A stretch of DNA of 64,000 nt from Triangularia verruculosa (taxonomy: Eukaryota > Ascomycota > Sordariomycetes > Sordariales > Podosporaceae), in the NCBI GenBank assembly GCA_033296885.1, contig MU863876.1, positions 186,001-250,000 of the forward strand, read 5' to 3'. The position numbers and the translations under genes are program-made. A model generated the notes under the pieces. That model saw nothing but the letters and a program-made list of their open reading frames with translations, had not been told where the DNA came from and ran no database searches. Shown in pieces: positions 9,990-20,382 of the stretch (position 1 is the first letter of the stretch; each line of letters begins with the position of its first letter).

Positions 9990-11297
9990 ATGGAGTTCGT
10001 CATTCAGCCAACCGTCGTTCCGACCAACAATTACATTGCTTCCATGGTAGTGATGAACACCCTGACCGCTGTTTTCGTCACACTGAGGCTATGCACCAAC
10101 TGGAGGCACCACAAGAAGCTCTTTATTGATGACTGTGAGTTTGGTCTCGGCATCTTTGGGGGAAGTGCTAATGCAGTGGCATGTCTAGACCTCACTGTCA
10201 TTGGCTTGGCGTTTGTTGCAAGCTATTCAGCCACATCTTCGATGATGAATAAGTGTAGGTGCTTATGATCTGGATCTTTGCATTGCACAACGGCAGCTAC
10301 TGACAGCACAACACAGCCTTCAATTCAAGACCGCAGGATATTGAGATAGCCTTTATCACCGGGGTAAGATATTCATCATCTACTTCTCCCTGAGGGAAGA
10401 GGCTCAAGTGTCGACTGACAACCGTCTGTATGGTAGCTGGCAGCAGCATGCCTCTTCACCGCCACGGCGGCAATGTACTTTGCCAAACTCCCTATCCTCA
10501 TCTTCGTGATGCGGACGTTTGGAATCCACAGGTGGCTGCGGCACACAGGATACTTCATCATCGTCTTCACGGCCATAGGCTTTTTCGCCGCCGCCATGTG
10601 GACCGGGGCTCACTGTAGTCCCGGACTCCACACGGTCAACGTTGAGTTCATGTTCAAGTGCATCGACGCCACCTTCTACACGACAGTCTCACGCAACTGC
10701 CTGTCTTTGGTGGTGGACCTCGTCATCTTTGTCCTGCCATTGCCCTTCGTTGTCAAGCTGAAGCTGTCCCGTCGCAAGAAAATTGGAGTATCGCTTGTGT
10801 TTCTCACAGGGAGCTTCGGCATCGTTGCGGCGGTAGTCTCGCTTTACTATCAGGTCGGTCAGAACACCAAGAGCTCGAGCAGCATTACCTTGGCGATGCT
10901 TACAACGTACGTACCTATTACCTCTACACCTCTCTCCAGTTCATTGCCATCTTGGCGACTGACTCTCCACAGGATTATCGAGTGCTGCACGTTTCTCATC
11001 GTCAGCTGCGCCCCTGCCTTGCGACTGTTCTGGTCTCATTACTTTGGCAAATCTGCCTTCGCTGCTCGACTTGGCCTCGGAAACTCGACAGCAGGGCCAT
11101 CGTATCAGGGGTCAAAAGATGCGTCAAGGGGTTCCGATTGGCATCACTCACAGACACCGCGGAGCGCTACCAACCCCATCAGGGTCACAACGGACCACTA
11201 CGTGGAGCTTCATGATGTTGCACAGGCTCCTGTTGCGACCAACACTGCCAAGCACCATGATCAGTGGACCAATAGACATGTGTGGGAAAGGGAGTAA
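9990..11297 (+). CDS. Fungal rhodopsin-domain (PTH11/SAT4-like) integral membrane protein
   Basis: Five exons: 9990-10134, 10189-10254, 10317-10363, 10437-10906, 10973-11297; 350 residues. All four introns (54, 62, 73, 66 nt) have GT-AG ends and keep frame. The protein has about seven hydrophobic helices and the family hallmark FIDDYLTVIG, created only when intron 1 is removed. It also has a conserved Cys in the ECCTFLIVSCAPALR helix and a long polar cytoplasmic tail (from about residue 280). Family: rhodopsin-domain proteins of fungi, mostly orphan, some linked to signal perception or metabolite clusters. The last intron is 66 nt, in frame and stop-free, so retention would add 22 residues. 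It is divergent from the lyase-prenyltransferase gene. An ATG at 9936 is an alternative start. Confidence 0.82.
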
Positions 11298-11809
11298 ATT
11301 GGTTCTCTGCAATATTATGCAAACAAATCGAAAGACCTTCCCAATCTATCGAACATCAGAGCATTTTATTTGCCCCTTGCTCGTCGGTTGATCCTTTCCG
11401 ATCCTTCCCAATATACAGAGCCGTTATTGGAGCATCAGAACAGCGGCCGGGAAGTGATCGTAAGGCACGGTTCGGTCCGTTTGGAGGATGCGGAAATACA
11501 GCTGGACTTACCGTCCGATATGCATGTTGGCGCTGGCACACGGCCCCCAACTGCATCAAGCAGGCACAGCTGCACACCTCACAGTGTCAAACAATTCATA
11601 AGCAGTTGAGGCTGGAAAGGTGTGGTGGTACAGGACCTGACTAAAGGAAGAAAACAGCGGCACCTCCCTCGCAAACAGGTTTGGTATTCCCCAACGCCCC
11701 TATGCCCCTCAATACTTGGGGCAACTCCATTCCTCCCACTACACACCCGCACTCCAGAGATCCCACAGCTTTCACGGTCGCGGAGCCCACCGCACAACCT
11801 CTCTCCCCA
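11298..11809. other. Spacer upstream of P450
   Basis: About 510 bp between two plus-strand genes. Contains terminator side of the membrane protein and P450 promoter. An in-frame ATG at 11681 would extend the P450 by 43 Pro/Thr-rich residues, judged less likely. Confidence 0.45.
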
Positions 11810-13387
11810 ATGCCCTCCACAGAGCTCTACCTGGCCTCCGCCATCCTCCTACTCTCCCTCCTCTTCCTCACCAAACTCACCACCAAAAAATCCGCCTTCT
11901 CCTCCCTCCCCCTACCACCAGGCCCACCGGCCCTACCACTCATCGGCAACCTCCACCAATCCCCCAAAACCCACCCATGGTTCCAATTCCACACCTGGAG
12001 CCAGTCCTACGGCCCCATCCTCCACCTCAACATGGCCGGCCAATCCGTCATCGTCCTCTCCACCAACAAAACCTCCCACGACCTCCTCGCCAAACAAGGC
12101 GCCACCTTCTCCGACCGCCCTCACTTCGTCGTCGCCCACGAGCTCGCCCTCCAAGGAATGCACATGCTCCTCCGCCCCTACGACCAGCGCTTCAAACTCC
12201 ACCAAAAACTCGAAAGCCCCGTCCTCAGCGAAAAAGCAGCAAAAGCCTACCTCCCCATCCAAGACCTCGAATCAAAACAACTCCTCCTCGACCTCCTAAC
12301 CCCCCCTTCCAATCCCCTCATAAACCCCCACGACGCCATAGAGCGCATGACAGCCAGCATAATCTACACCCTCTTCTACTCCCACCGCGTGCACACCGCC
12401 TCAGACCCAATCCTCCTCCAAGCCCACCTCGTCAACCACGAATTCGACCAGCTCGCCCAGGTAGGCAAATACCTAGTCGACTCCTTCCCCCTCCTCAACC
12501 ACCTCCCCCCTTTCCTCGCCCCCTGGAAGTCAGAAGCAGCCTCCCACTGGCAGAAACAGCGCGCCCTCCACGTCGGCAACCTCGACCGCGGCCTCGAAAG
12601 CAAATCCTGGAACGTGACAAAACAAATGCAGCAATCCGTCGATTCCATGTCTGATATCATCATGCCAGCAGATGAGCTAGCGCTTAACATCGGCATCATG
12701 GCTGACGCCGCACTAGACGCGAGCACGGAAACGATGATGTGGTTCGTCGTGGCCTGCCTCACAGAAGGTCACCGCGGGTGGGTGGCCAAAGCCCAAAAGG
12801 ACATCGACGCCGTCGTCGGGAGGTCACGGCTCCCGAGTTTTGAAGACCGTCCTGCGCTGCCGTATATCAATGCTGTTGTCGAAGAACTCCTCCGGTGGCG
12901 GCCGGCTGGTGCAGCTGGCGTGCCTCACTTCACCAAGGTCGAGAGCAGCTACGAGGGGTACCGCATCCCTGCGAACTCGGTCGTCATACCCAATCACTGG
13001 TCCATCACCCGGGAGGAAGCAGTTTTCGGTCCAAATGTGGAGGATTTTGTGCCGGAACGGTGGTTGGGGGAGGAATTGCCCACGATTGGGTTTGGGTACG
13101 GCCGGAGAATCTGCCCAGGGCGACACGTGGCCCGGAACAGTTTGTGGATTGCAGTTGTACGATTACTGTGGGCGTATGACATCCAGCCTGAGCTGAACAA
13201 ACAGGGTGAGCCAGTTAAAGTGGATACGAAGGGGACGGATGGGCTAGTCACCAAACCGTTGCCGTTTAAGGCCAGGTTTGTACCGCGAGGCGACTGGGTG
13301 AAAGAAATTGTGAGGAGGGACTGTGATACGTGGAAGGTGGACCACCTTCAAACCCTTGATGAGATCGCAGCCAGTGTATTTCGATGA
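11810..13387 (+). CDS. Cytochrome P450 monooxygenase
   Basis: No intron needed; 525 residues, normal P450 length. An N-terminal membrane anchor (LYLASAILLLSLLFL, residues 6-20) is followed by the hinge LPLPPGPPALPLIGN. The I-helix is ADAALDASTETM, with Thr at the expected place. The K-helix ExxR is EELLR. The heme-binding loop is GFGYGRRICPGRHVA with the ligand Cys435. The family is CYP2-clan-like fungal P450s of the O-methylsterigmatocystin-oxidase type (recalled, not searched). These act at the ER with NADPH-P450 reductase. The first 500 bp are strongly C-ending in codon choice, while the last third is less so. Located 3 kb from the lyase-prenyltransferase, it is a candidate tailoring enzyme of the same pathway, which is inference. 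Starts at 11681 or 11810; the latter begins just before the anchor. Confidence 0.88.
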   Translation: MPSTELYLASAILLLSLLFLTKLTTKKSAFSSLPLPPGPPALPLIGNLHQSPKTHPWFQFHTWSQSYGPILHLNMAGQSVIVLSTNKTSHDLLAKQGATFSDRPHFVVAHELALQGMHMLLRPYDQRFKLHQKLESPVLSEKAAKAYLPIQDLESKQLLLDLLTPPSNPLINPHDAIERMTASIIYTLFYSHRVHTASDPILLQAHLVNHEFDQLAQVGKYLVDSFPLLNHLPPFLAPWKSEAASHWQKQRALHVGNLDRGLESKSWNVTKQMQQSVDSMSDIIMPADELALNIGIMADAALDASTETMMWFVVACLTEGHRGWVAKAQKDIDAVVGRSRLPSFEDRPALPYINAVVEELLRWRPAGAAGVPHFTKVESSYEGYRIPANSVVIPNHWSITREEAVFGPNVEDFVPERWLGEELPTIGFGYGRRICPGRHVARNSLWIAVVRLLWAYDIQPELNKQGEPVKVDTKGTDGLVTKPLPFKARFVPRGDWVKEIVRRDCDTWKVDHLQTLDEIAASVFR

Positions 13388-13710
13388 GACCATGTATTTC
13401 GTACTTTGTGCAGCTTCAAGACTGCTCGACTAGCAAATCAAGGGGACTGTCATCTCAGCTACAATCAATTGCATACTCCAACCAATAATTTGGTGATTTG
13501 TACACCCCCCAGTGCTATCTGACAACGCTAGCTTACACAATTGAGGCCTCCAAATAATCAATTATGGTGGCCGGAGTCCTAGGAAATGCATCCAAGCGAC
13601 CAGTAAATGCCTCTTAGCCGAAATCAAAGCTCCAAACCCGCAGGTATATGCGTCCAAACTCCTCTCCAACGCATCAGACTGCCACGAAAAGGCGCCCGAC
13701 TATCATGCAA
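13388..13710. other. P450 3' flank
   Basis: Spacer leading into the 21-bp tandem repeat. No feature seen. Confidence 0.45.
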
Positions 13711-13857
13711 GACGTTCAGGTGATAGTAGAAGACCTTCAGGCGATAGTAGAAGACCTTCAGGCGATAGTAGAAGACGTCCAGGTGATAGTAGAAGACGTT
13801 CAGGTGATAGTAGAATGTGTTCTGGTGATAGCAGAAGGCATCCATATCATAGGGAAG
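13711..13857. repeat. 21-bp tandem repeat (minisatellite), about 7 copies
   Basis: Units start at 13711, 13732, 13753, 13774, 13795, 13816 and 13837. Consensus is GAC(G/C)TYCAGGYGATAGTAGAA. The first five are near identical; the last two are diverged. As 21 is a multiple of 3, both strands stay open across it: the plus strand gives VQVIVED-type heptads and the minus strand FYYHLNV-type heptads. It lies just after the stop codon of the minus-strand gene ending at 13885, so probably in its 3' UTR. Copy number is likely to vary between strains. Confidence 0.85.
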
Positions 13858-13884
13858 GGCCTTCGGATGGCAGCAGGAGACCTG

Positions 13885-14879
13885 TCAATCCGAACTGTAC
13901 TCCGAAGACGATCTGCGCTGCCCTCTCTGACTCATCCTCATTTGGTTTGTTGCGAGCCTTCCATTGGCGGCCAACACCCACTCCATACTTGGGGCAAAGC
14001 CTTCGGTGTCCACGACTCGGTGAGAAAACTCTTCAATGATCTCTTCCTTCGTATAGTGCCGATTGGCATCATGACCAACGCAGTCGTCGTCTCCGTTGAA
14101 GTGGTTATAGGCCAGCTCGGGGAATTTCAGTGGTGCGATATCCCGCCCTTGGTTACAGCGCAATACAATCCATCCCGTTTTCAAGTCCTGGTCTTCAAAG
14201 ATGTATTCCTCTCCCTCCACCTCCCAATCGTATACGGTGGGGTTGTCTGAGATCACCCTCGAGTCAGGTCGCGAGGGAAGGTCAGACCGCACAGGAGGGT
14301 CGGGTCGAGTAGGACTAGGCTGATCGGGTCGGGTGGGAAGAGGGAAGGAAACGCGAGGTCTTTTAGCCGCAGAGCCAAAGTCAGGTTGGGTGGTGCTCCG
14401 CTTGGCCTGCCGGACCTGTTAGCTGTTATTCTGGGCGAACTGGCATGCAGTGAGAGGCTTACCGTGAACTTGGCTGGTGCAGCAACAGGAGTAGTTGACT
14501 GGGTCACACTCACAGCCGGAGTGGCCTGCTCGGCAATCAACAGCGGTTTCGATTGTTCCGCCGGCTTCAGAGTGGTGGAAGTCGATGGCTCAGGCTTTCG
14601 GTCAGAATGGGCTAACTCTTCGGACTTGTTGGAGTCGAGCAAGCCCTGCGCCAAGTCTTCCAGCTTGTCTTTGCTGATCGCGGTCGAAAGAGCGGTCTTG
14701 GCGGTCTCCAGGAAGTCCTTCTTCTCGCGATCGTACCGTTCAAGCTCGATTTCGACGCGTTTGTGGTGGTCGTCGTTAATGCGCTGGAACTCGGTCGCCA
14801 CGAGATCCTTGAATTGCTTGGCTATGGCCGATTCAACTGTCTTCGTAAAGGCCACCAAGCGGTCGTCGTCGGGTGCCAT
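13885..14879 (-). CDS. Coiled-coil hypothetical protein with basic patch
   Basis: Two exons: 14879-14463 and 14406-13885, with an intron of about 56 nt (GTAAGC donor). Two acceptors 9 nt apart (after 14416 or 14407) both keep frame; the second fits the CTAAC branch spacing better. About 312 residues. Residues 5-90 form a charged helix (KQFKDLVATEFQRINDDHHK, ELERYDREKKDF) that looks coiled-coil. Residues 90-140 are Ser/Thr/Pro-rich. After the splice, AAKRPRVSF is a possible nuclear localisation signal, followed by an RPD-repeat linker. The C-terminal half has a compact acidic/aromatic region (VYDWEVEGEEYIFED, GWIVLRCNQGRDI) that resembles a small globular domain. No family recognised. Chromatin or nuclear function is only a guess from the basic patch. 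Confidence 0.65.
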
Positions 14880-15161
14880 TGTGGGCAACAAGTGTGGTGG
14901 AGAGAGAGTTGGAAGACCAGCCGGGATTTGACAGGCATGATCATAGAGGGGCCACGCCGTCATGGTCAGCTGACCAGAGTTTATTAGGAAGGAGCGTATT
15001 GGTAGTCACATGGTATCAGACAATCTAGGAAAGAGGCAAGGGCTTCCCAAACCACTCAGTATATTTCACATGACAAAGGACGAAGGTAAGGTATTTGCCG
15101 GATCATGCCGTGGTACAGACCACTTAGGTAGCCGTGACCATGAGAGCACAAGTGACGCCCG

Positions 15162-15911
15162 CTAGCAGTTGCCCTCACTGGGCTTGGGGGAACGAAGAAT
15201 GACACTCCACAAGCTCTTCGTGTAGGATCCCTTGCCCTTGACTCCCATCACTCCAGCGCAATTGTCGACGACACCGTCCGCCAGATCGGCAATCAGTCCC
15301 CAACTGACCTCCTTCCCAGTTGTGTTCTGGTTGCTCTACCTGTCAGACCTGGAGACAACACCAAAGGCAAAGAATTGAAGACACATACGTCGTTGCACCA
15401 ATAAATGGCAGAGTTCCATGAGCAGCTAACGCGACTGCAATTCCTGGGGCCAGGTCCGCCCTTGGCGTTGCCGTCGATGCCACGAAGATAGTGGATGCCC
15501 CATTTGATGGCAAAAAAGTTGGCCGTATCAGCTCTGATCTCGCAGTTGTATGTTGGGTCTTCGAGCGCAGCCGGTGATCTGGTTCCAAGCTTCTCATCCA
15601 CCGGCAGACCTGCCTGGAATGTCGCGTTCCAGCCAGGGTAAGCAGCTTCCATTTTGGCGATGGCTGTTTGGATGCTGCCCGTGACGGTCATTTTCTCGCC
15701 ATTAGGATCATCAACCTTGATGGGGAGGTCCCAGGTGAGATCAACGACGGCGAAGTCATCGACGTCGTAGAGGACTTGGCCAGGAGACGAGGGGGCGGCT
15801 TGGACAACCTGTGCCCCCAGATTAGCCATGCACCGGAGATGAAGGGGGGCTCAGACAGACACTACAAAGCGCCAAAACGCTGAGTATCAGATTGATGATG
15901 CAAAACATCAT
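15162..15911 (-). CDS. Small secreted Cys-containing protein
   Basis: Likely three exons: about 15911-15861, 15808-15389 and 15326-15162; about 211 residues. Exon 1 (MMFCIINLILSVLAL...) supplies a signal peptide; its 3' end is uncertain (GTCTGT or GTAGTG donor). The second intron (GTATGT donor, CTGAC branch) is clear. The mature protein starts near APSSPGQ, has Cys residues in NCEIRADT, NCSRVSCSW, YWCND, VDNCAGV and a final GNC*, giving about six Cys that could form three disulfides. TANFFAIKWGIHYLRGIDG and SWGLIADLADG are well-formed blocks that I recall from uncharacterised secreted proteins of sordariomycetes, without a known function. A simple secretory role (effector or cell wall protein) is possible. 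Confidence 0.65.
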
Positions 15912-16392
15912 GAAAGGACTTCAGATTCGAGTTTGTTGGTTTGTTCAACGTTGAGTGGCGGAGGTTGATGAGGACAAAGAGATACGCGAGGTTGCAGCGG
16001 TTAATGCAGAAATACTTGCACAGGTGCAAAGTACCTACCGCTTTCCGTTTCTGAGAATCAATGGAAACCTGGAAGCTTTCAAAGATTCGGCCGTACAAGG
16101 CCGTCGCTGCTTCCAACACAATTGTCTGTTTCTGAGACCGCCTGCTTCTTTTTCTTCCAGTGGAGTTCTGACGGCTGCACCGAGCGGCGGTAGTCACCAT
16201 TCCCATCCAAAGTTGGGTTAACAAAACCTTTGGCCGGTAACCCATGAGATTTGTTGAATCGTGTTTTTGATTTTGACAAAGGAAATATTGTACATGTGTA
16301 GTATGTAAGCTGTTGTTGGTATCGTCTTGTCATTTGTTATCCCCCTCAAGCATCACCTGTCGTAGATTCTCTTCCAACTACTCTGTAAATAT
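15912..16392. other. Spacer between two minus-strand secretory genes
   Basis: About 480 bp. Promoter of the small secreted protein and 3' flank of the KDEL protein. Nothing else seen. Confidence 0.45.
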
Positions 16393-17349
16393 TTAGAGCT
16401 CATCCTTGGCGGCCTCAGTGGCCTCCTTAGCAGCCTCCTTCACCGCCTCCTTAACAGCTTCAGTCGCGGCAGGCTTCTCAGCCTCCGCCTGCGAAGGGCT
16501 CTCGACAGCCTCGGCATCCTCAGTCTCGCCCTCCTTCAACTTCACCACCTGAGCCAAAAGGCTGAACTCAATGTCGCGCTCACCCTTTGATCTCTCGGGC
16601 TTGCTGTGGAAAATGGGGTAGCCAATGACGCCGCCGTTCTTGGCTTGGCCGCTGTACCTGGAGAGATCCAACATCTCATCTGTTGACACAGCACCATCAG
16701 CATCCATTCCAGCGCGACGAAGCTAAGGAGGATAAAACATACCGTCACAGCCACTGTCCTCACCCAGCCAGAGGGGAAGACTTTCGTAGATGGCGCCTGG
16801 CGCGAAGATAACAACTCTTCTGTCATCCTTCTCTCTGAACTCAGGAGTAGGCTCCTCTGGAACTGGCACCTGCTTGAAAACTCTGGTTCCCGGCGCCGGT
16901 CTGGCAAAGAGCGCAAAAAGCCCCTGTCCAGGGAGCTCCTTGCGCTCCTGTTCCTCAATCCATTCCCTCACCTTGAGGGGCACGGTCTCGTAGTCCATCT
17001 TGAGGACGTTTCGGTCGTAGCCGTGGTTGTCGATGCCATCCCAGCCACCAGGGTACTCCCGCTCAGCGAAGACGTCCTTGAGCGCGTCGCGCCATGGGAG
17101 CAAGCCAAGTGGTGGGTTCTGAGCCAAGTCATCGAGCTTGAACTCCTCGGCCTTGAAGGAACGTTGGACCTGGCAGGTGGCTTCGTACTTGGCGGCACGA
17201 GAGGACTGGAATGGATTGGGCCACTTCCAGTTTGGCATCGGCGCGGGCTTGCCAGGCAAACGCTTCTCTTCATCTGGCACGTTGGGACCGATGGCGGAGG
17301 AGGTGGAGGCGAGAAAGCCCGCGGCCAGCATCCAGGAATCGACCTTCAT
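16393..17349 (-). CDS. Secretory-pathway protein ending in KDEL
   Basis: Two exons: 17349-16743 and 16679-16393; the 63-nt intron (GTATGT donor, AACAG acceptor) is the only one that closes the frame. 297 residues. Residues 1-19 are a signal peptide (MKVDSWMLAAGFLASTSSA). The mature part has PNWKWPNPFQSS, TCQVQRSFKAEEF, LLPWRDALKDVF, GGWDGIDNHGYDRNVLK and RRVVIFAPGAIYESLPLWLG blocks. The last about 40 residues are an Ala/Glu/Lys helix (KEAVKEAAKEATEAA), and the protein stops right after KDEL. Signal peptide plus C-terminal KDEL is the standard pattern for a soluble ER-resident protein recycled by the Erd2 receptor. Family unknown; the body shows no thioredoxin CxxC or glycosidase motif I recognise. 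The alternative start at 17427 would hide the signal peptide. Confidence 0.75.
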
Positions 17350-17775
17350 GTTGCCGGTGGTGAATGGTACGATGAGGAGGTGGTTGTGGCTGTGGTATAA
17401 GTCTGAGGAAGAAGAACAAGAGCACACAAGACAGCGTGGGTCAAGAGGGGTGCCTCAAGTAGATAGCAGACAAATCGAGGCGAAGAGGACACAAGTCTTG
17501 ATTAGCGGTACCCGCCATCATCTCCATCGGCCGACAAGATCTGGCCCAATTCATGCCCGTGTTCCAAACAAAAAGTAAAAGTTGTCGCGTTGTCCTCCGG
17601 AGTGATGTTCCGAATTTCCAGATTTGATGAAGCTCCGGCCAGGGTTGATGGGGAAATGTGGGGGAGATGCGGGGAGACTCAGGAAACCCTGCCGAGATCC
17701 CCGCAGTTCTGTCTTGGCAAGTCACACTGGATCCACCCATATGGGCCAACGTTGCATTGACTGATGACTAGGTAA
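17350..17775. other. Spacer
   Basis: Promoter region of the KDEL gene and 3' flank of the HET gene. No feature recognised. Confidence 0.45.
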
Positions 17776-19905
17776 TTACTCCAAAAAGAAGTCACGACGA
17801 TTCTCTTCAACCGCAGCCTCGCCGTCCATGATACCGTCACAGAAGGCCTCACCTAGCAATTGGAAGGTCTCCTTCTCGCCTTTCTTGACCGGCAACTGCC
17901 TCACCACAAATGGGATCCTTCCGCCACAAAACACAACCACACCATCACCCACCTGCATATCGGGTGGCCCCATGCCAAGGAAGCCCTTGGCTGTGAGAAA
18001 TGGCTTCTTGTTACCACCGCCCACAGACACGAACTGTCGATATTTCGCCCCCAGCTCTCCTCTCTGCCTCTTTTCCTCCCACCCAAACTCCTCGTAAATT
18101 CGCCGCGCTTCCTCGGGTCGCTCTGTATTCTGCCTCCTATCCCATAAGAGGCAATCATACGCTTGTTGACACTGCACATGAACGTTATGATCTCGCGAGG
18201 CGCGGACCCAGCTGCCGTCCACCTGCCATGCGTCTGCAATTGGGACTCTCCAAACAGTCTCTGCTCGTCGTTCCTCAGAAGGATAGGGGTTCCCAGGCCT
18301 AGATGCGGCCATGCCAAGCAAGTAGACAACCTGCTGGAGGCAGCGAAGCTCCCGCTCCGAGTCGAACATCAACACATCGGACCACACTTCGTTCGCGGGA
18401 GCCAGAGCATCGACAGTGTCCACCCAAAATCCCTTCAAGCCGAGAACGTGCGACGACCATGACGGAATGGTCTCTGCCTTGAGATGTTGCTGCCCGCAGG
18501 CTGCGAAGTAATGTTGATCAGTGGCCTCGTTCACATAATAGTATGAAGTGATCTCGTTAGTTTTCCAGTCTGGCACCCACGATGGCAAACCTTTCACAGC
18601 CTTTGGCGACCTTGCATAGCACAATACCTCGACCCGCCCCGAAGCCTCGTTGGTAATCATCTTCCTCGCGATGTCCGTCATGATATCTCTCGTCTTTTCC
18701 TCCCCCCAAAGATCCTCATAGTCAGGCTTTATCCCCAACACCTCCCCATCGACCGCCAACCCCAACAATGAATAGACTCTATCCCTCCAGACCTTTGCCC
18801 TGGTATCTCTCCCCACAAACATCTTCCTCATCAAATCAAACAATGTATCGCCCGTCGCGTCAGGAAGCTTATCCTCATACTTCCTCCTCCGCTTCCGACA
18901 GCTGAAGAAATGTGGCGTCGGATCCTCAGCGCAAGCCCCCAGCTCCGAAATCGTGACATTATGAGGCGGCTTCATCATCTCGCGCGTGGTGAAGCTCAGA
19001 ACCTGCCCCGCGAGTAACATCAGATCGACCTCAAACCTCTCATGTCCACACACAAACACCGTGTCGGGACACATGCAAAACTCCTGGATCACCCACGCCC
19101 GGGTGAACCATTCTCGTTGAAACCAAGCCGTCATACTGCCATCCCGAATTCTCGCTGCGAAGTCACCGGCGTGTTTCTTCACAATGGCATGGAACTGTTG
19201 GGTTTCCAGATCATCGGGGTTGGTACCGTCGAGGATCCTTTGTAGAATTGGCCAGCCTTCCTTGGTGTAGTACTTCTCGACGCCGATATCCCTCATTTCT
19301 TGTCCTACTGCCGCCCACAGCTGCATCAGCTGGTGGGAGTTATCTTTTGCCTCCCCTAACCAAACAAGGACCTGAGAAGCGGAGGAGTAGATTTTGCCCA
19401 TGAGGGAGACTTGGGCGGCTTTCTCTTGGTTGTTGGACTGGTCGATGCATAGCTGGTCGATCCACAGGGTTTGACTTGTTTCAGGATCGCGGAGATGCAA
19501 AAGGGCAGTGTAGAGGGAGGAGGTAATGGGAAGCTTAAGGGTGGTGGTGGTGCCATCGGGGTCGGTGTGGAGGACGTGGATGGAGTAGGGTGTGGCGTCG
19601 GAGCCCCAGACGTAGGAAAGGGCTTTGAAGGGCTGGCAGGGGTTGGAGAGGGGTGTGGTGAAGAGTCGGCAGACGAGAGGTGGCGCCTCGTCCACCTTGG
19701 TCTCGTCATTATTTGAGGGCTCGCTAAATGCAGCGGCAGTGGATGGTCGCGAAGTGGAAGTCGGCGCCGGGACTGAGGTCGATGCGGGGTACAGCTCGAG
19801 AAGACGGAAATCGGTCTCGGGCTTCTCTAGCTTGGCGGCGGTGTGGTAGTTAAAAGCTCGGAGGCTTTGCGCGATGGTCCTGAGCTTTTTCAAGTTGACT
19901 GCCAT
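17776..19905 (-). CDS. HET-domain protein
   Basis: Single exon, 709 residues. The HET domain sits at about residues 92-270: FKALSYVWGSDATPYSI, TLWIDQLCIDQSNNQEKAAQ, YSSASQVLVWLGEA, then REWFTRAWVIQEFCM. Those are the three classic HET blocks plus the conserved RxW/QE motif. The C-terminal half has WRDRVYSLLGLAVDGEVLGIKPDY, typical of HET proteins, and a late GDGVVVFCGGRIPFVVRQL segment found in the family's C-terminal beta region. There is no NACHT or ankyrin region. It probably acts in non-self recognition or programmed cell death; partner unknown. A region of about residues 45-75 is Ser/Thr/Pro-rich linker. Gene is complete, uninterrupted and not RIP-affected. Confidence 0.9.
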   Translation of the reverse strand: MAVNLKKLRTIAQSLRAFNYHTAAKLEKPETDFRLLELYPASTSVPAPTSTSRPSTAAAFSEPSNNDETKVDEAPPLVCRLFTTPLSNPCQPFKALSYVWGSDATPYSIHVLHTDPDGTTTTLKLPITSSLYTALLHLRDPETSQTLWIDQLCIDQSNNQEKAAQVSLMGKIYSSASQVLVWLGEAKDNSHQLMQLWAAVGQEMRDIGVEKYYTKEGWPILQRILDGTNPDDLETQQFHAIVKKHAGDFAARIRDGSMTAWFQREWFTRAWVIQEFCMCPDTVFVCGHERFEVDLMLLAGQVLSFTTREMMKPPHNVTISELGACAEDPTPHFFSCRKRRRKYEDKLPDATGDTLFDLMRKMFVGRDTRAKVWRDRVYSLLGLAVDGEVLGIKPDYEDLWGEEKTRDIMTDIARKMITNEASGRVEVLCYARSPKAVKGLPSWVPDWKTNEITSYYYVNEATDQHYFAACGQQHLKAETIPSWSSHVLGLKGFWVDTVDALAPANEVWSDVLMFDSERELRCLQQVVYLLGMAASRPGNPYPSEERRAETVWRVPIADAWQVDGSWVRASRDHNVHVQCQQAYDCLLWDRRQNTERPEEARRIYEEFGWEEKRQRGELGAKYRQFVSVGGGNKKPFLTAKGFLGMGPPDMQVGDGVVVFCGGRIPFVVRQLPVKKGEKETFQLLGEAFCDGIMDGEAAVEENRRDFFLE

Positions 19906-20382
19906 TGTCGGTATATCTAGGTAGTTGGAACAACTTCCAGGCTCTCAAGACATGGGCGGTGAAATGAATTTTATAGTGACGCTCAAGCTGGGACCTGGCT
20001 CCTCAGCTGAAAGGCTGGAACTCTCGGCATGCGTGTTTCCTGCATGGGTCTGCCAATAGTTAACCTTGGCAACGAGCTCTGAAGTCAGCTACGATAATCC
20101 GTGGACAATCATTGGGTACAGAGTACATGATTTTCTTGGTCGCATGCTCATCGTGCGAAGCATCGGTTGATGTGGCAATATGGACCCCAAGTGTAAACAA
20201 AGAACGGAGTGGATACCGCCTCTCAGGGGTTCAGGGGTCACAAGGAGCACTTCAGTCAGTGGAATCAGATATGTTCATCTATGTAGTAAATCTAGAGAGA
20301 CGAAGCCATGATAGCCTTCGTGACTAAGCGGTGTTACCGGAATACCAATCTCCGTTGAGAAGACAGAAGAAGGACGTTCTCT
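19906..20382. other. Spacer
   Basis: HET promoter and 3' flank of the large NACHT-ankyrin gene. Nothing else seen. Confidence 0.45.

Noticed and set aside
11622..12299. Plus-strand Pro/Ser-rich frame overlapping the P450
   Set aside because: Frame-shifted shadow of the C-ending codons of the P450.
13624..13845. Minus-strand frame with FYYHLNV repeats
   Set aside because: Product of the 21-bp tandem repeat; no sign of a real gene.
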